Shown here: in pieces, positions 19,926 to 30,000 of the stretch
Layout of the letters: every line of letters starts with the position of its first letter
How positions within the stretch are numbered: position 1 is the first letter of the stretch
Origin: Aurantiochytrium sp. KH105
Taxonomy: Eukaryota > Sar > Bigyra > Thraustochytrida > Thraustochytriidae
Reading direction: 5' to 3'
NCBI GenBank assembly: GCA_003116975.1
Contig: BGKB01000286.1
Span: 1-43,564 of the forward strand
DNA length: 43,564 nucleotides
Notes under the pieces: generated by a model
Told to the model about the DNA's origin: nothing
The model's input: the letters and a program-made list of their open reading frames with translations, nothing else
The model's database searches: none
Translations under genes and position numbers: made by a program

Positions 19926-21674
19926 TTAGTCGTCGCCATCATGAGATGCGAGTCTCTGCTCGAGTGCTTCAAGCTCCTCTTTGATGCTCTCCTGCATCCG
20001 CGCCACCTCAAAGACGCGATCGCGATTCTGCTTGGAAAAGCTTTTCTTGAGGTTCGCAACTTTGTCGTTGAGCTCGCGCAAAAGGCCCTCGCGCAAAGCG
20101 TCCTCCTGAGCCAAGAGCTTCCCGAGATGCACATCGTGCGCACCCTGGATAGCTACAAGTAAGTTGTCACGATCAGAAAGGAACGCCATTGTCTCGTCAT
20201 TGAGGTCTTCGAGGAGATTGTTGGCGAGCTTCTCGACGAGATCCACGGCAAGCTCCTCGAGTGCCGTTGCAAACGAGTTCTCAAGGTCTTCGACGGCACG
20301 GAAAAAGAGCGTGGCATGATCGATGCGCTCCGTTCGGATTGCCCCCGCTCGGTTTTCGTACACGTCAAGAAGTTGTTTGAGCTGCTGCGTCTGTTCAGTC
20401 TCGATTGTCATAAGATCCTCACGCAAGTCGAGCCGCCGTCGGCTCAGCCTGTTCACCTCGGCTGTGATGCCACGCAGCTCCTCGGGGTTGTCTTCGCCAT
20501 GCCGCTGCTTTTCTTGAAGGTCTTGCAGCCGTACGGTGGCTTGCTTGAGAGCTTTGAAAAAGGCTTCGACCATCTCAATACTGCGTGCTTCGTTGGCGTC
20601 TGTAATCTTCTCGAGCGCGACTTCCATGCGCTCACGCTCGGCAAGGTACTTTTGAAAGAACTCCAATCCGATGTTCACTGTCGCCTCCGATTGCACACGG
20701 TACTCGTGCTGGTAACTTTCAAAGATGGAATCGAAGCCAGGCAGGAGCTTGAGCTTCGGAAGCTCCTTGTCTTCTCGGAACATATCATCAAAGAGCGTTT
20801 CCACAATCTCCAGTCCCGCCGTCTTGAGCCGAGCCAAATACTCGCGCTGTTGCGCTGCAGCCTTCTCGTTGACCTCTTCGAGCTGATCGCGCTCTTGGGC
20901 CTCGAGAAGCTCATCTTGAAACTGCTCTCGCGCGCTTACCACCTCATTTGCCTCAATAAGGGCGTAATCAAAGTACTTAAGACGGTCCAGGTACGCGAGG
21001 ACAAACATGCGGTACTCTGGGTCGTTGCACACAGGGTTGCCTTCGAGCGTGACGAGTCGAAGCTTCTTGAACTGTCGCAGGTACAGCAGATTTTCAAGTT
21101 TGTTGATTTTGTTGCTTCCCACCGAGAGACACTCAAGCTTCGTGCACTTTTCCAGATTCTCGAGGCTCTCAATGTTATTCGCATACAGGCTCAGGTCTTG
21201 TAGCTCTGTCAGCGTTTCGAGTCCCTTGATGCATGAAATGTTATTGAACGAAAGATCTAGCCATCGCAAACTGACGAGGTGTCCGAGGTTCTCGATCTCT
21301 TCAATCACATTATTGTCCAGGCAGAGCGTGGTCAGCGCCTGCAAACCGACGAGGTTGTCGATGCGGAGGATGTTTTTGTACGAAAGACGCAGGACCGCCA
21401 ACTCTTCGAAGCGAACCTCGTCGTCGACCGGCGCTGCGTTGGCACCACCATGAGAAGCATGTCGCATGGCCGCGAGAGCGTTGCCACGCCCATCGTTTCC
21501 TCCGCTGGGGCCATTGCTGCCGCCGCTGCCGCGCCCATTATTGTCATTTTTCGCCTTTTGCTCAAGTTCGCGCTCTTCGATGACCGCTCCGCGTACAACA
21601 TCTTCGTCCAAGACTGTGTATTGAGCCATGAGCTGGGGCCCGCCGCTCTGGCCTCCGGAGCTCTCGAGCACCAT
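19926..21674 (-). CDS. DRC3: Dynein regulatory complex subunit 3 (DRC3/LRRC48)
   Basis: 582 residues. A Gly/Asn-rich insert (44-82) follows a short N-terminal block (YTVLDEDVVRGAVIEERE) like the start of LRRC48. Leucine-rich repeats of the SDS22 type run 89-210 (LRLSYKNILRIDNLVGLQAL, LCLDNNVIEEIENLGHL, LDLSFNNISCIKGLETL, LSLYANNIESLENLEK, LSVGSNKINKLENLLYLR). An LRR cap follows (GNPVCNDPEYRMFVLAYL, 212-229). The rest, 245-578, is coiled coil with DMFREDKELPKLKLLPGF and related blocks typical of DRC3. In flagellates this protein sits in the nexin-dynein regulatory complex of axonemes and regulates bending. The human protein is about 520 residues; the excess here is the N-terminal insert. The start ATG 21674 is the first in frame; a second Met is at residue 16. 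It diverges from the LRRC34-like gene. Confidence 0.88.
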   Translation of the reverse strand: MVLESSGGQSGGPQLMAQYTVLDEDVVRGAVIEERELEQKAKNDNNGRGSGGSNGPSGGNDGRGNALAAMRHASHGGANAAPVDDEVRFEELAVLRLSYKNILRIDNLVGLQALTTLCLDNNVIEEIENLGHLVSLRWLDLSFNNISCIKGLETLTELQDLSLYANNIESLENLEKCTKLECLSVGSNKINKLENLLYLRQFKKLRLVTLEGNPVCNDPEYRMFVLAYLDRLKYFDYALIEANEVVSAREQFQDELLEAQERDQLEEVNEKAAAQQREYLARLKTAGLEIVETLFDDMFREDKELPKLKLLPGFDSIFESYQHEYRVQSEATVNIGLEFFQKYLAERERMEVALEKITDANEARSIEMVEAFFKALKQATVRLQDLQEKQRHGEDNPEELRGITAEVNRLSRRRLDLREDLMTIETEQTQQLKQLLDVYENRAGAIRTERIDHATLFFRAVEDLENSFATALEELAVDLVEKLANNLLEDLNDETMAFLSDRDNLLVAIQGAHDVHLGKLLAQEDALREGLLRELNDKVANLKKSFSKQNRDRVFEVARMQESIKEELEALEQRLASHDGDD

Positions 21675-22220
21675 GGTGTCGGTCGGTTGGTTGGGCGATC
21701 GATCGGTCGGGCGGTCCGTCTACCTGTAGCACAGCGGCCACCCCGCCAACAAGAAAAAACAGAAAAGGTTTGCAATTCACAACGTGCACAACGAGCACGT
21801 CGTCGTTGTACACCACCAATAGAGCCACCTTCCGCTTGTCAGCTCAGATCCGCTTGCCTGCCGCATGCGCCGCGAGCACACACGCATGCTTTCCAAATGA
21901 AGCTGGGAATGATACATGTCCGTTGCGGACGAGCGAGCTGTAAAGGTGCGCTCACGTGCTCAACCGATACTTGCTCAAGGAGAAGAGAGCTCCCCTTTCG
22001 TTCGTGCTGCTAGCTAGGGCCACAGCTTGGGCATCGAGGCGGGCTGGCCGACCGCGACTGCGACTGCGACTGCGACTGCGACTGCGACTGCGACTTTTCA
22101 CCACCACTTTCCTGCATACGTTCGTGCAAAGGAGCGCGCGTGCGTGCGTGTGCGCGTGTGCGAGCTGTTCGGGCACACGGGCGTGTTTGAGTGCAAATTA
22201 TCCTCAAGCGGACGGACATC
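21675..22220. other. Divergent promoter region between DRC3 and the LRRC34-like gene
   Basis: 546 bp with no gene. It contains a CGACTG hexanucleotide repeat (22053-22095) and GGTC/GATC steps near 21680-21712. Both transcription starts should lie here. No shared palindromic site was identified with confidence. Confidence 0.45.
22053..22095 (+). repeat. CGACTG hexanucleotide tandem repeat
   Basis: Seven tandem CGACTG units in the DRC3/LRRC34-like divergent spacer, about 125 bp before the plus-strand ATG. Confidence 0.9.
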
Positions 22221-23456
22221 ATGCCCGGGGCAGCAGATGAATTTGTGGAGACCTACAGAGCAGCCTGCAATGCCTGCGGCGTGACTGCGTACGAAGAAAT
22301 TGTTGAAGCTGTGCAACATCACGGTAAAGGTCTCGAAGAAAAGGGTGGCGAAGTGGAAGAGGGAAAGGGCCAATGTGCATCCGCGCGCGGCCTTCGACTC
22401 GCCCTTCATGGAAACTCGCTCAAGCTCTTTTCAAACCGCATCCAAAACACTGATCTTCAAGCCTTGGCTGCTGCCGTAAAGGAAACTGGGATCCTTGTTG
22501 AAGAGCTAGATCTTCGATTTAATCAGCTCACAGGCCAATGCGCACAAGCGTTGGTGGACCTCGTCATGTTTGGTCAACTGCAAAAGCTCGTCCTTGCGTC
22601 AAATGAGCTGTGCGCCCAGGCCATCGGACCGCTCGCTGAGGTCATTTTGAGTGGTAAATCATCGCTGACGCACCTTGACCTCAGCCACAATCCTATCGGC
22701 TCAGCAGGTGGCAAGGCGCTCGCCCCGTGTCTCTCCTCGCCAGATTGCACGTTGCTCTCACTGCACCTTGGCAGTACAGAGCAAGATACAGATAGCCTGG
22801 TTGCACTTGCATGTGCTCTCGGTCAGAATTCCAGCCTCGAGATTCTCAATCTGGACAATGCTCGCGTCTTTAGCCGCGATGATGAGATCACCTCACATAT
22901 TGCCCACGTGCTCAGCCAGCACCCAACGCTCCAAGACGTGAGTCTTGGCCAGCAGCAGATTCGCTGCGCGGGCGCAGCCATTCTTTCTGAGGCTCTTTTC
23001 GAAAACGATCGTCTGCGCAAGCTTCGCCTACCAGGAAATCAAATTAGCATTGCTGGGGCAGAGTCTCTTGCCAAGCTTTTGCTTTCGCCAAAGTGTACTA
23101 TTGAGCTCTTGGATCTAGAGGCAAACCCAGTGGCCAAGGGTACTGAGGCGCTCAGCGACGCGCTCGCGTATACGCGAACATTGCGCGTCCTACGCCTCGC
23201 GCACTGCTCAATTGTTGACAGTTCGCTTGCACGTCTCGCCAAACGTCTTGCCTCGAATGCTTCCATCACGGAGTTGACCCTTTGGGGCAATCACTTTGGA
23301 CCAACGTCGAGCACGCTCTTTTACGAACTTTACCATGGTCGCTTCAAGCATTGCGGTGTCTCAATCGACATTGTTCCGCATGTGGCCTCCATGCTCCCCG
23401 ACGCGACGGAAAAGCAAAAGGCAAATCCTCAGGTGCAGATTGCTCAGCGCAGCTAG
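22221..23456 (+). CDS. LRRC34-like leucine-rich repeat protein (RNI type)
   Basis: 411 residues, almost entirely ribonuclease-inhibitor-type leucine-rich repeats of about 28-29 residues. Examples are VEELDLRFNQLTGQCAQAL, LTHLDLSHNPIGSAGGKAL, LEILNLDNARVFSRDDE, LRKLRLPGNQISIAGAESL, IELLDLEANPVAKGTEAL and ITELTLWGNHFGPTSS. The repeat without GxG (ILNLDNARVFSRDDEITSHI) and the late LxLWGNxF block match the pattern I recall for vertebrate LRRC34, so an orthologue is plausible. LRRC34 is expressed in ciliated and germ cells, but its molecular role is unclear. The open frame begins earlier at 22191 without ATG; ATG 22221 is the first. The C-terminus is short and basic. It faces away from DRC3, so co-expression is possible. 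Confidence 0.75.
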   Translation: MPGAADEFVETYRAACNACGVTAYEEIVEAVQHHGKGLEEKGGEVEEGKGQCASARGLRLALHGNSLKLFSNRIQNTDLQALAAAVKETGILVEELDLRFNQLTGQCAQALVDLVMFGQLQKLVLASNELCAQAIGPLAEVILSGKSSLTHLDLSHNPIGSAGGKALAPCLSSPDCTLLSLHLGSTEQDTDSLVALACALGQNSSLEILNLDNARVFSRDDEITSHIAHVLSQHPTLQDVSLGQQQIRCAGAAILSEALFENDRLRKLRLPGNQISIAGAESLAKLLLSPKCTIELLDLEANPVAKGTEALSDALAYTRTLRVLRLAHCSIVDSSLARLAKRLASNASITELTLWGNHFGPTSSTLFYELYHGRFKHCGVSIDIVPHVASMLPDATEKQKANPQVQIAQRS

Positions 23457-23750
23457 CAAGGGAAGGGGGACGTACATCCCTACATATGCCTGGGTCCCCC
23501 TGGGTCCCCTGCCAGTTGAGGCTGAACGCATTCGTTTGATCTCGGCCGGCTGGTTTGTAGTTTCAAGAACATAAAGCATGTGACTTTTTTTCTCTTTTCT
23601 TTCTTTTGACTGCACTTCTTTTTCGATTTTGGGTTGTTTCGCGCCGCCAAAAGTCCAAAGCACCAAGGTCTTTGACGTCGACGCCGAGCGGCGGGCGACG
23701 AGGACAAGGACGGAGGGAGGCCCCGCAAGGGGACACGCGCACTAGGCACC

Positions 23751-25814
23751 ATGGCGCCTCCCTCGGTCTTCCGCAAGAAACTGAAAAAGGTGCAGGAGAT
23801 GAGGACAGACACAGCGGCCATGCTTGACGCCCTCGACGCGCTGGCAGCGTTTTTTCCTGAGGAGAACACGCTCGAGGCGAGGCGAAACCTGCGCGCAGAC
23901 CTGGAAACACGCGGCCTGGAGCTCGTCGAGAAATTCGTGGCCGAGTTCGAACCGATCCAGTCGAGCATCGACGTCCTCAGCCGCAGCGTGGAGGATATCC
24001 ATCTAGTGTGCGACGACCTCGTCGACCGCCTCGACAAGTGCGCAGAGGAGACGAGCAAGTTTAAAGAGCTGACGCAGGACCTTGCGTCCCGTCGCAACGA
24101 CGCTGTAGAGAGATCAAAGGTCATGGAAAACTTTTTGAAGCGCTTCAAGCTCACCGATGCCCAGCTCCTGGCCCTCCGCCAGGGTCCACAAGGGACCGAT
24201 GGTGGCGCGCTTTTCTTCAGCGCACTCGAAGATGTCCAGCGAATCCGAACGGAGTGCCAAGCTCTCATTAGCTCACAATTCCAGAGCGCGGGCCTTGAGC
24301 TTTTTGACGCCATGGCCGTCTTCCAGGGCCAAGCGTACGAGCAGCTCTTTGGCTGGGTCCAAAGCCAGTGTGGCCAGCTCGACCCCGACTTTCCCGATCC
24401 GTCGGAAGCCCTCAAACGCGGCATTGCCACACTGGTCGAAGCTCCAGCATACTACGATCAAGCCCGCAACTGCATCGCTGAACATCGATCTGCAGCGATC
24501 GCAGCTCGTTTTGCCGCCGCACTCACGCAGGGCGGTGCTGGTGGCGCTGCGCGACCGATTGAGCTGCATGCTCACGACCCGCTACGATATGTGGGAGATA
24601 TGTTGGCGTGGGTGCATCAAGCCATGGCAGTGGAAAAGCGTCTCGTCTTTGCGCTCTTTCCCCTTAACCCTCATCCCAGCGTGGAGGCGCCTCCTACGCT
24701 TCAAGACATGGAGAAGGCTGTTACAGGGGAAACAAGTCTCGAGGGTAGCAAAGAAACCGCCAAGGTGGGCGACTCCGACGTTGAGGGGAGCAAAAGCGCC
24801 GAAGAAAACGAGACCAAGAAAGAAGCAACGCCTCTTGAAAGAAACGTTGCCACGTTGGATATGATCTTTCAGGGCGTAGCAGGACCGCTCGGAGGACGCG
24901 TGCGCCAAGTACTTGCCTCAGAGCCAACGCTTCTCGTTGTTTTCAAGATGACCAATTTGCTCGAGTTCTACCAGGGAACCCTTGAAAACGTTCTCGCAAG
25001 TCCGCGTGCTCTCGCAGTGGAGACCATCGGGGGTCTGCATGCAGCGGCGCAGGAGACCTTTTTCATGTCTGTAAAAGCACAATGCGACAAACTTCTCGCT
25101 GCTCCGCCGGCGTATCCGCGGGATCTCTCCGTCGCTCTCGAGGTCAGCGAGCTCATTCGCAGGCTCTCTGATATTCTTGCCGTGCACGACGAAGCACTCT
25201 CCACGGCGGCGCTTGAGGCACAAACTGCAGAGGAGCGTGAACGCCGCTTCGCGCCTGTGCTCAACGCCTTCATTGGCCCGCTCATGCAGGCGTGCCGGCA
25301 GAGTGCCTCGGGTCTCGACCGAGCCGATGCTGCTGTCTATATCATCAACAATCTCGTGGCCATGCAAAGCAGTCTCACCCGGTATGATTTCACCGTGAGC
25401 TGGGTGCAGCGTCTCACCGCCGAAATTGGAGATTGGACCGACCTGCTGGTGAGGGAGCAGGCGGATGCTATTTTGCGCCGCAGTGGCATGGCTGATAAGA
25501 TGGAACTTATTGCACGCGCAGACCCATCACAGCCTCTTGCGCAGCAGCCGGGCATGACGCTCGATGCGCTTCGCGAAGTCCTCGACAGCTTTTACAAGTC
25601 AATGTTCTCGCTCGTCATGCCGGAGTTCGACCGCCTCTCCAGCCCTCGACTGCGTGCAAGTGCTCGCAACGCCACGGCGGGCGCCATTGCCGCGACCTAT
25701 GAGCAGTTTTACGCTACTTTGCAAGACCTCTCACGCAGCGGTTATCAGCCTGCGCAGCTTTCCAACATTTTACTTCACGATCCACAGCAAGTTCGTCAGC
25801 TTCTCGACGCGTAG
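23751..25814 (+). CDS. COG6: Conserved oligomeric Golgi complex subunit 6 (COG6)
   Basis: 687 residues. The N-terminus (FRKKLKKVQEMRTDTAAMLDA, FFPEENTLEARRNLRADLE) and the coiled region to about 125 match the COG6 N-terminal domain. The middle block is characteristic (LFFSALEDVQRIRTECQALI, AGLELFDAMAVFQGQAYEQL, HDPLRYVGDMLAWVHQAMAVE). The rest is helical, as in CATCHR tethers. A charged insert with Glu/Lys/Ser runs about 310-365. COG6 is part of lobe B of the eight-subunit COG complex, which tethers retrograde vesicles at the Golgi and keeps glycosylation enzymes in place. Length is close to the usual 650. ATG 23751 has an ACCATGG context. It follows the LRRC34-like gene by 294 bp on the same strand; the spacer holds nothing notable. 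Confidence 0.9.
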   Translation: MAPPSVFRKKLKKVQEMRTDTAAMLDALDALAAFFPEENTLEARRNLRADLETRGLELVEKFVAEFEPIQSSIDVLSRSVEDIHLVCDDLVDRLDKCAEETSKFKELTQDLASRRNDAVERSKVMENFLKRFKLTDAQLLALRQGPQGTDGGALFFSALEDVQRIRTECQALISSQFQSAGLELFDAMAVFQGQAYEQLFGWVQSQCGQLDPDFPDPSEALKRGIATLVEAPAYYDQARNCIAEHRSAAIAARFAAALTQGGAGGAARPIELHAHDPLRYVGDMLAWVHQAMAVEKRLVFALFPLNPHPSVEAPPTLQDMEKAVTGETSLEGSKETAKVGDSDVEGSKSAEENETKKEATPLERNVATLDMIFQGVAGPLGGRVRQVLASEPTLLVVFKMTNLLEFYQGTLENVLASPRALAVETIGGLHAAAQETFFMSVKAQCDKLLAAPPAYPRDLSVALEVSELIRRLSDILAVHDEALSTAALEAQTAEERERRFAPVLNAFIGPLMQACRQSASGLDRADAAVYIINNLVAMQSSLTRYDFTVSWVQRLTAEIGDWTDLLVREQADAILRRSGMADKMELIARADPSQPLAQQPGMTLDALREVLDSFYKSMFSLVMPEFDRLSSPRLRASARNATAGAIAATYEQFYATLQDLSRSGYQPAQLSNILLHDPQQVRQLLDA

Positions 25815-26193
25815 TCCTTATAACGATAGACTGTCTCCTTCTGTTCGTGATGTATCTCGACCTTTCCTTTTTACCCGACGCTTTTCTTGCTGAAAATCAA
25901 TTCATAATCATCAAGGGCACTCACACCTTCTTCGAGTTCTTCGGCCCAAGAAAAGCAGAAGTCGCAGGCTCTTTCCATGCGTTGAGCTGGTTGGCAGTGC
26001 AGTGAAGAATGGGGCTCACAATTTGATCATTCTCTTCCCGTGTCGCAACTTCTAGGTCTAGGTATACGCACACGGTATAAGTGTATAAACAAATGAAGGG
26101 GGGTGCGCGTGCGTACCCCTTGTTGAATGGTCTGCGCTGCGAAGACAGAGAGAGAGAGAGACTGCAAGCAAACCTCTTCATGTCTTTGGCACG
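25815..26193. other. Spacer upstream of the twin-CX9C gene
   Basis: No gene. A GA run lies at 26147-26160. A five-codon upstream ORF sits immediately before the next ATG and is listed separately. Confidence 0.45.
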
Positions 26194-26197
26194 ATGA
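26180..26197 (+). promoter_or_regulatory. Minimal upstream ORF overlapping the start codon
   Basis: The ATG at 26180 starts a five-residue ORF (MSLAR) whose TGA overlaps the main ATG at 26194 as ATGA. If the leader begins upstream, main-frame translation would need leaky scanning or termination-reinitiation. Confidence 0.4.
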
Positions 26198-26749
26198 GCG
26201 ACGGCAAAGAAGATCAGGAGATCCCGCTGGCAACGGCCAATGGCCCGGCCGCAACTGCCGCCGTTCCCGCGCCATCGAAAGAGCTCTCGGATGAAGAACG
26301 GGCGGTCGAGATCGGCACCAAAACAGATTGCGTCAAGCATCTCGACGCGCTCATGTTCTGCTACAGCCCAGCCAACCAGGTAGGTGACAATGTCAAAGAG
26401 ACTCGAGGACGGGATGGTCTGCAGCGATGATTTACTGCTACTTTTGCAGCGTCTTTATGTGAAAGTGTATGACGTCTTCGCCAAATTGCGAAAGCTGACG
26501 AAGGGCATGAAACCTGATGATTGAACGGCCTATAAATATCTCTAGGTGTCGACTTACTACCAGCGCGGTAGCGTGGACGATTGCCAGCAAATGCAGTCGA
26601 ACCTTTTCAAATGTCTAAAGATCAAAATGCACCGCACTGCGCAGGAGAAAGAAGATTTATTAAAGGAAATCACAGGCACCGAGGATTTCTCGCCCACCGC
26701 AGAAATTTGGGACTTCCGGGAAAATCCTAGCGCTGTCTGGAGAGCGTAG
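26194..26749 (+). CDS. Twin CX9C protein, DUF3128/EMI1-like
   Basis: Two exons, 26194-26379 and 26546-26749, encode 129 residues. The first 40 are low in complexity. Cys46-x9-Cys56 (CVKHLDALMFC) and Cys75-x9-Cys85 (CQQMQSNLFKC) form a CHCH pair. The flanking blocks FCYSPANQ, YYQRGSVDDC and WDFRENPSAVWRA match the DUF3128 family, which includes yeast EMI1. By family rule such proteins fold through two disulfides, often after MIA40-dependent import into the mitochondrial intermembrane space. EMI1-type members are linked to respiratory growth, but the exact role is unknown. Exon 1 reads into a stop without the splice, and exon 2 alone would lack the first CX9C, so the intron is required to make the motif. 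Confidence 0.87.
26380..26545 (+). other. Spliceosomal intron in the twin-CX9C gene (166 bp)
   Basis: Donor CAG|GTAGGT at 26380 and acceptor CTCTAG ending at 26545. Phase 0; it joins SPANQ to VSTYYQRGS as in the family. A TATAAATA string near the acceptor is inside the intron and not a promoter for this gene. Confidence 0.88.
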
Positions 26750-26810
26750 TGGAGCGCTGTGTAGCTGAAGGGCGGAAAAAAGGAAGATTATGTGCACAAG
26801 ACAAGACTGG

Positions 26811-26855
26811 ACCAGACCAGACTAGACCAGACCAGACTAGACCAGACCAGACCAG
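26811..26855 (+). repeat. 15-bp tandem repeat built from ACCAG units
   Basis: Three 15-bp units of ACCAGACCAGACTAG; the last ends ACCAG instead of ACTAG. A higher-order repeat of a 5-bp motif. Confidence 0.9.
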
Positions 26856-26919
26856 GAATGAACGAAAACAAACACTAAGCAGAGGTTCCTTTCTTCTCGT
26901 CATTGCTTTCTCTCTCCTT

Positions 26920-26968
26920 TTTCTTCTTCTTCTTCTTCTTCTTCTTCTTCTTCTTCTTCTTTTTCTTC
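26920..26968 (+). repeat. CTT trinucleotide run
   Basis: About fourteen CTT units in the convergent spacer, a homopurine-homopyrimidine tract. Confidence 0.85.
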
Positions 26969-27095
26969 ATGATTACCCTTCGTTTGTTTTTCCTTTTTTC
27001 TTCCTTCTTGCTTTTTTTAAAAAAAATTAAAAAAAAATCAGATCAGATCAGGTTCGATCACGATATTGTTTTTGTCCCATGTTCGTTTTGGACAA

Positions 27096-30000
27096 TCATG
27101 CTTGTGTCTCCTCGTCGCCCCCGTTTGAACTGTCTGCCCGGATACTTTGCAATAAGACGCGCATCTCGCTCGAGAGCGAAGCAAGCTCTGTACGCATCTC
27201 GGTTTGAAAAGAGCTGAGCGCGGCCTTGATTTCGTCGTCATCGTGCTCGTCATCAACGTCAACGTCCGCTTCGCCTTCTCCGAGACCCTCTTGCGAGAAA
27301 ATGCGAGAATTCCGGGATGAAATTCTCGACGAAGTCGAGGCTCGTCTTGACACCGAGATTCGACGCGAAGACGGACCCTTGGACACGATGCTCTCGTCCA
27401 CTGTGTCGAGGGATGGTTCAGGGTTAGACGACGAGGGGGCTTCGCTTTTTAGGCCTTCATCCCCTAAAAGGTTGCGCTGGCTTACTCGCTGGACTGGCGG
27501 CTCACGGGAAAGCACAAAGACCTTGTCGATGCGCTTGATCTCCATGTCGCGTGGGGGATTCGTCACCACGTAGGGCATGACGTTTTGACGCTCCTGCAAG
27601 ACACCGCGGCGGAGACCGAGCGGGATGATTTCCTGCTTATTCAGATAGCCAACCAAGTCTCCGTAAGTCTTGTTGTGCAGCTCAGGGGGAACGGGAATCA
27701 TGTGTAATTCACTGCTGTGAATCGCGTTTGCGACTAGATGGCCTGTTTCCTGTTGCCAGCGAGACGCAGACTCCGGACTTTGGCCAATGACAAGCTGATG
27801 CAAAATGTCAATGAGCTTGTGGTTGTAGTAGGATTGCCCCGAGAGCGTATCGAGGACAGATGACGTGTAAATTTGGCCGGCGGCAAAAGGCGGGACGTAC
27901 ATGTACCGATCCGAAGCCTTGATACCGCAGGACCGGAGCTTGTCTTCATCTGCCAAGTACGAAATGTTTGTCTGTACGGCCAACTCGACGTTAATTTGCA
28001 CATCTGGGCAGTCTTTGGCAATGATTGAATATGCAAACACAGAGTCTGCATCGACGAGAGCTTCGCTCGGCATTTGACCAAGTTCGTTGACCTTGGCAAA
28101 GAGTACAGCGCGAGAGGCATGCCGAATACTCACGCGGCGCAAGTCATGCACGTCCAGCGACGATCCTTGCATAAAGTAAAGCTCATCAAATCGTGCAATT
28201 GCCTGCCACTCTTGCTCGCTAGGAAGACGAGTATGTACGACAACAATCGGAACAATCTCCCCGAGCTTTTTTCGCCGAAGGGGCAAGACAAAGTTGTACA
28301 GCTGCGAAACTTCTCCAAATACGACAATGTGCTTATTGAAGTCCGGTCCGCACGACGAAAGCTGACGCTCCTCCAGCGTTGACGGCTCTTCGGCGGCATA
28401 AAATTCGCGATGAAGACCATCTCTCGCTCGAAAGCTCATGCTGTGCCGCGCTTGGCCAAGCATCTGGGAAGATAATTGCCGCCGGCTCAACGTTGGCGCC
28501 GTGTCCTCATCGTTGTCGATTTTCAGCAGACGCTGCGATACGTTGAGATGTCTGCCGCTGCCCCCATTTTGACTCATTTCGCTTCCAATAAGGCTGGTCG
28601 AGCTTCCTCGAGAGAATCCAGCAAAGAGTCTCGGGAGATGCGCGCTCATGCTCATTCTCGTACGATCATTCTTTGGCTGCGGGGGAAGAAAACCTTCTTG
28701 GTCGGCGGTGTTGAGTGTGATGTTTTGAAAGACCTTATCACGGATTTCTTCCGTGACTTTATCTGAGGTGCTTATGACCAGCGCCTCGTCCAGATCTCCG
28801 GCAAGAACAATCGCAAAGATGGCAAGCTCGGGCACAGCATGTGGAATGACGAAGCGACCTGGGTTCAACGCCACATATGAGCCAGCTCGTACATGCGCAA
28901 GCTCCAGTGCAAACACCAGCACTCCTGTCGCGAGATAGACTTCTTCTGCCATGGATGAAAAGGGCAGTCCCTGTAGGTATTCGGAGAGCTCAATACGGTA
29001 CATTTCATAGCCGACGCCTTCGGCATATTCATGAAGCCAGGGTGCTTCGTTGCTCGAAAGCGTAGGTTCCTCGCTTGAGGCTACGAGATTGTTGATCATT
29101 GTCGTCAACCCGGGCACAAGACAGCTTTTTGCCATGATATTGTTTTTGATCTCATCAATACAGACGAGCTGGGTATGGCACAGATCATGGTGTCCTATCT
29201 GCCGTCGCGAGGACTCGAAGAGTCTCCTGCTCTCAGACTGCAAAAGCTGAATGCAGAGTCTCGGTTTCTTCGTTCGTCGACGAAGCATTGGTCCTGGGAG
29301 ACTTGGAACGCTGCTCTCCTTTGACAGACTCGCTTCGCCCGCCGGCTCATGTGAGCCGCATCGCTTCTGCAGGTATCGGTGGACAGAAAGCGCGCGCAAA
29401 ATACAGCTCGCGTCATCGTGCTGTGGCATTCGAGAATGCTTGTTGGTGAGCAGAAAAATGCCTTCAGCGTCTTCCAGGGCGGCCCGCGAAAGGTCGCGGT
29501 CGAGCATGACGGTACCATCGAGGTAGGTGATCATATACGCAAATCTTGGGTCGCTGAGCAAAGAGCGGATCTCGGGCGAAGGAAGGCCCTCCCCAATGAT
29601 GACTGCGCCCTGGTTCGTGTTTCCATGATCGGGGTGAAAAAATTCGCGAAAGAAGTCGAGAATAGCCCGACCATGCACGTCGCCCGAAACTACGATATGA
29701 GACGTCTGTCCCTTGCGGTTGTAGGACTGTCGCGCGTAGACAGACGTCATCGCCATGAGCGCCACGAGCTTGTTTGTCTGCTTAGGGACGAGAATAACCG
29801 TAGTGCACATCATTCCCATAATGACGGCGCGCCCCAGCATCGTCTCAGGCACAACGTCGCCGTACCCTACGGTTGTAATTGTCGTGACAATGAGGTAGTT
29901 GATGTCAAAGAACGATTTGTGAGTCATTTCTGCGCCGTTTTGCCATAAGGCCTCTGTGTTCTCCACGAGATGCAAAACCCCAGATGCAAAGAAAATCAGA

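Larger units (their letters stand above)
26750..27095. other. Convergent 3' spacer with repeats
   Basis: This lies between the twin-CX9C gene (+) and the K+ channel (-). It is filled by a 15-bp repeat, a CTT run (26920-26968) and A/T homopolymer runs near 27020. No gene. Confidence 0.6.

Noticed and set aside
20316..21203. 295-codon frame antisense to DRC3
   Set aside because: Complement of coiled coil and LRR codons; no independent features.
26531..26538. TATAAATA as a promoter
   Set aside because: It lies within the intron, a few bases before the acceptor of the twin-CX9C gene.
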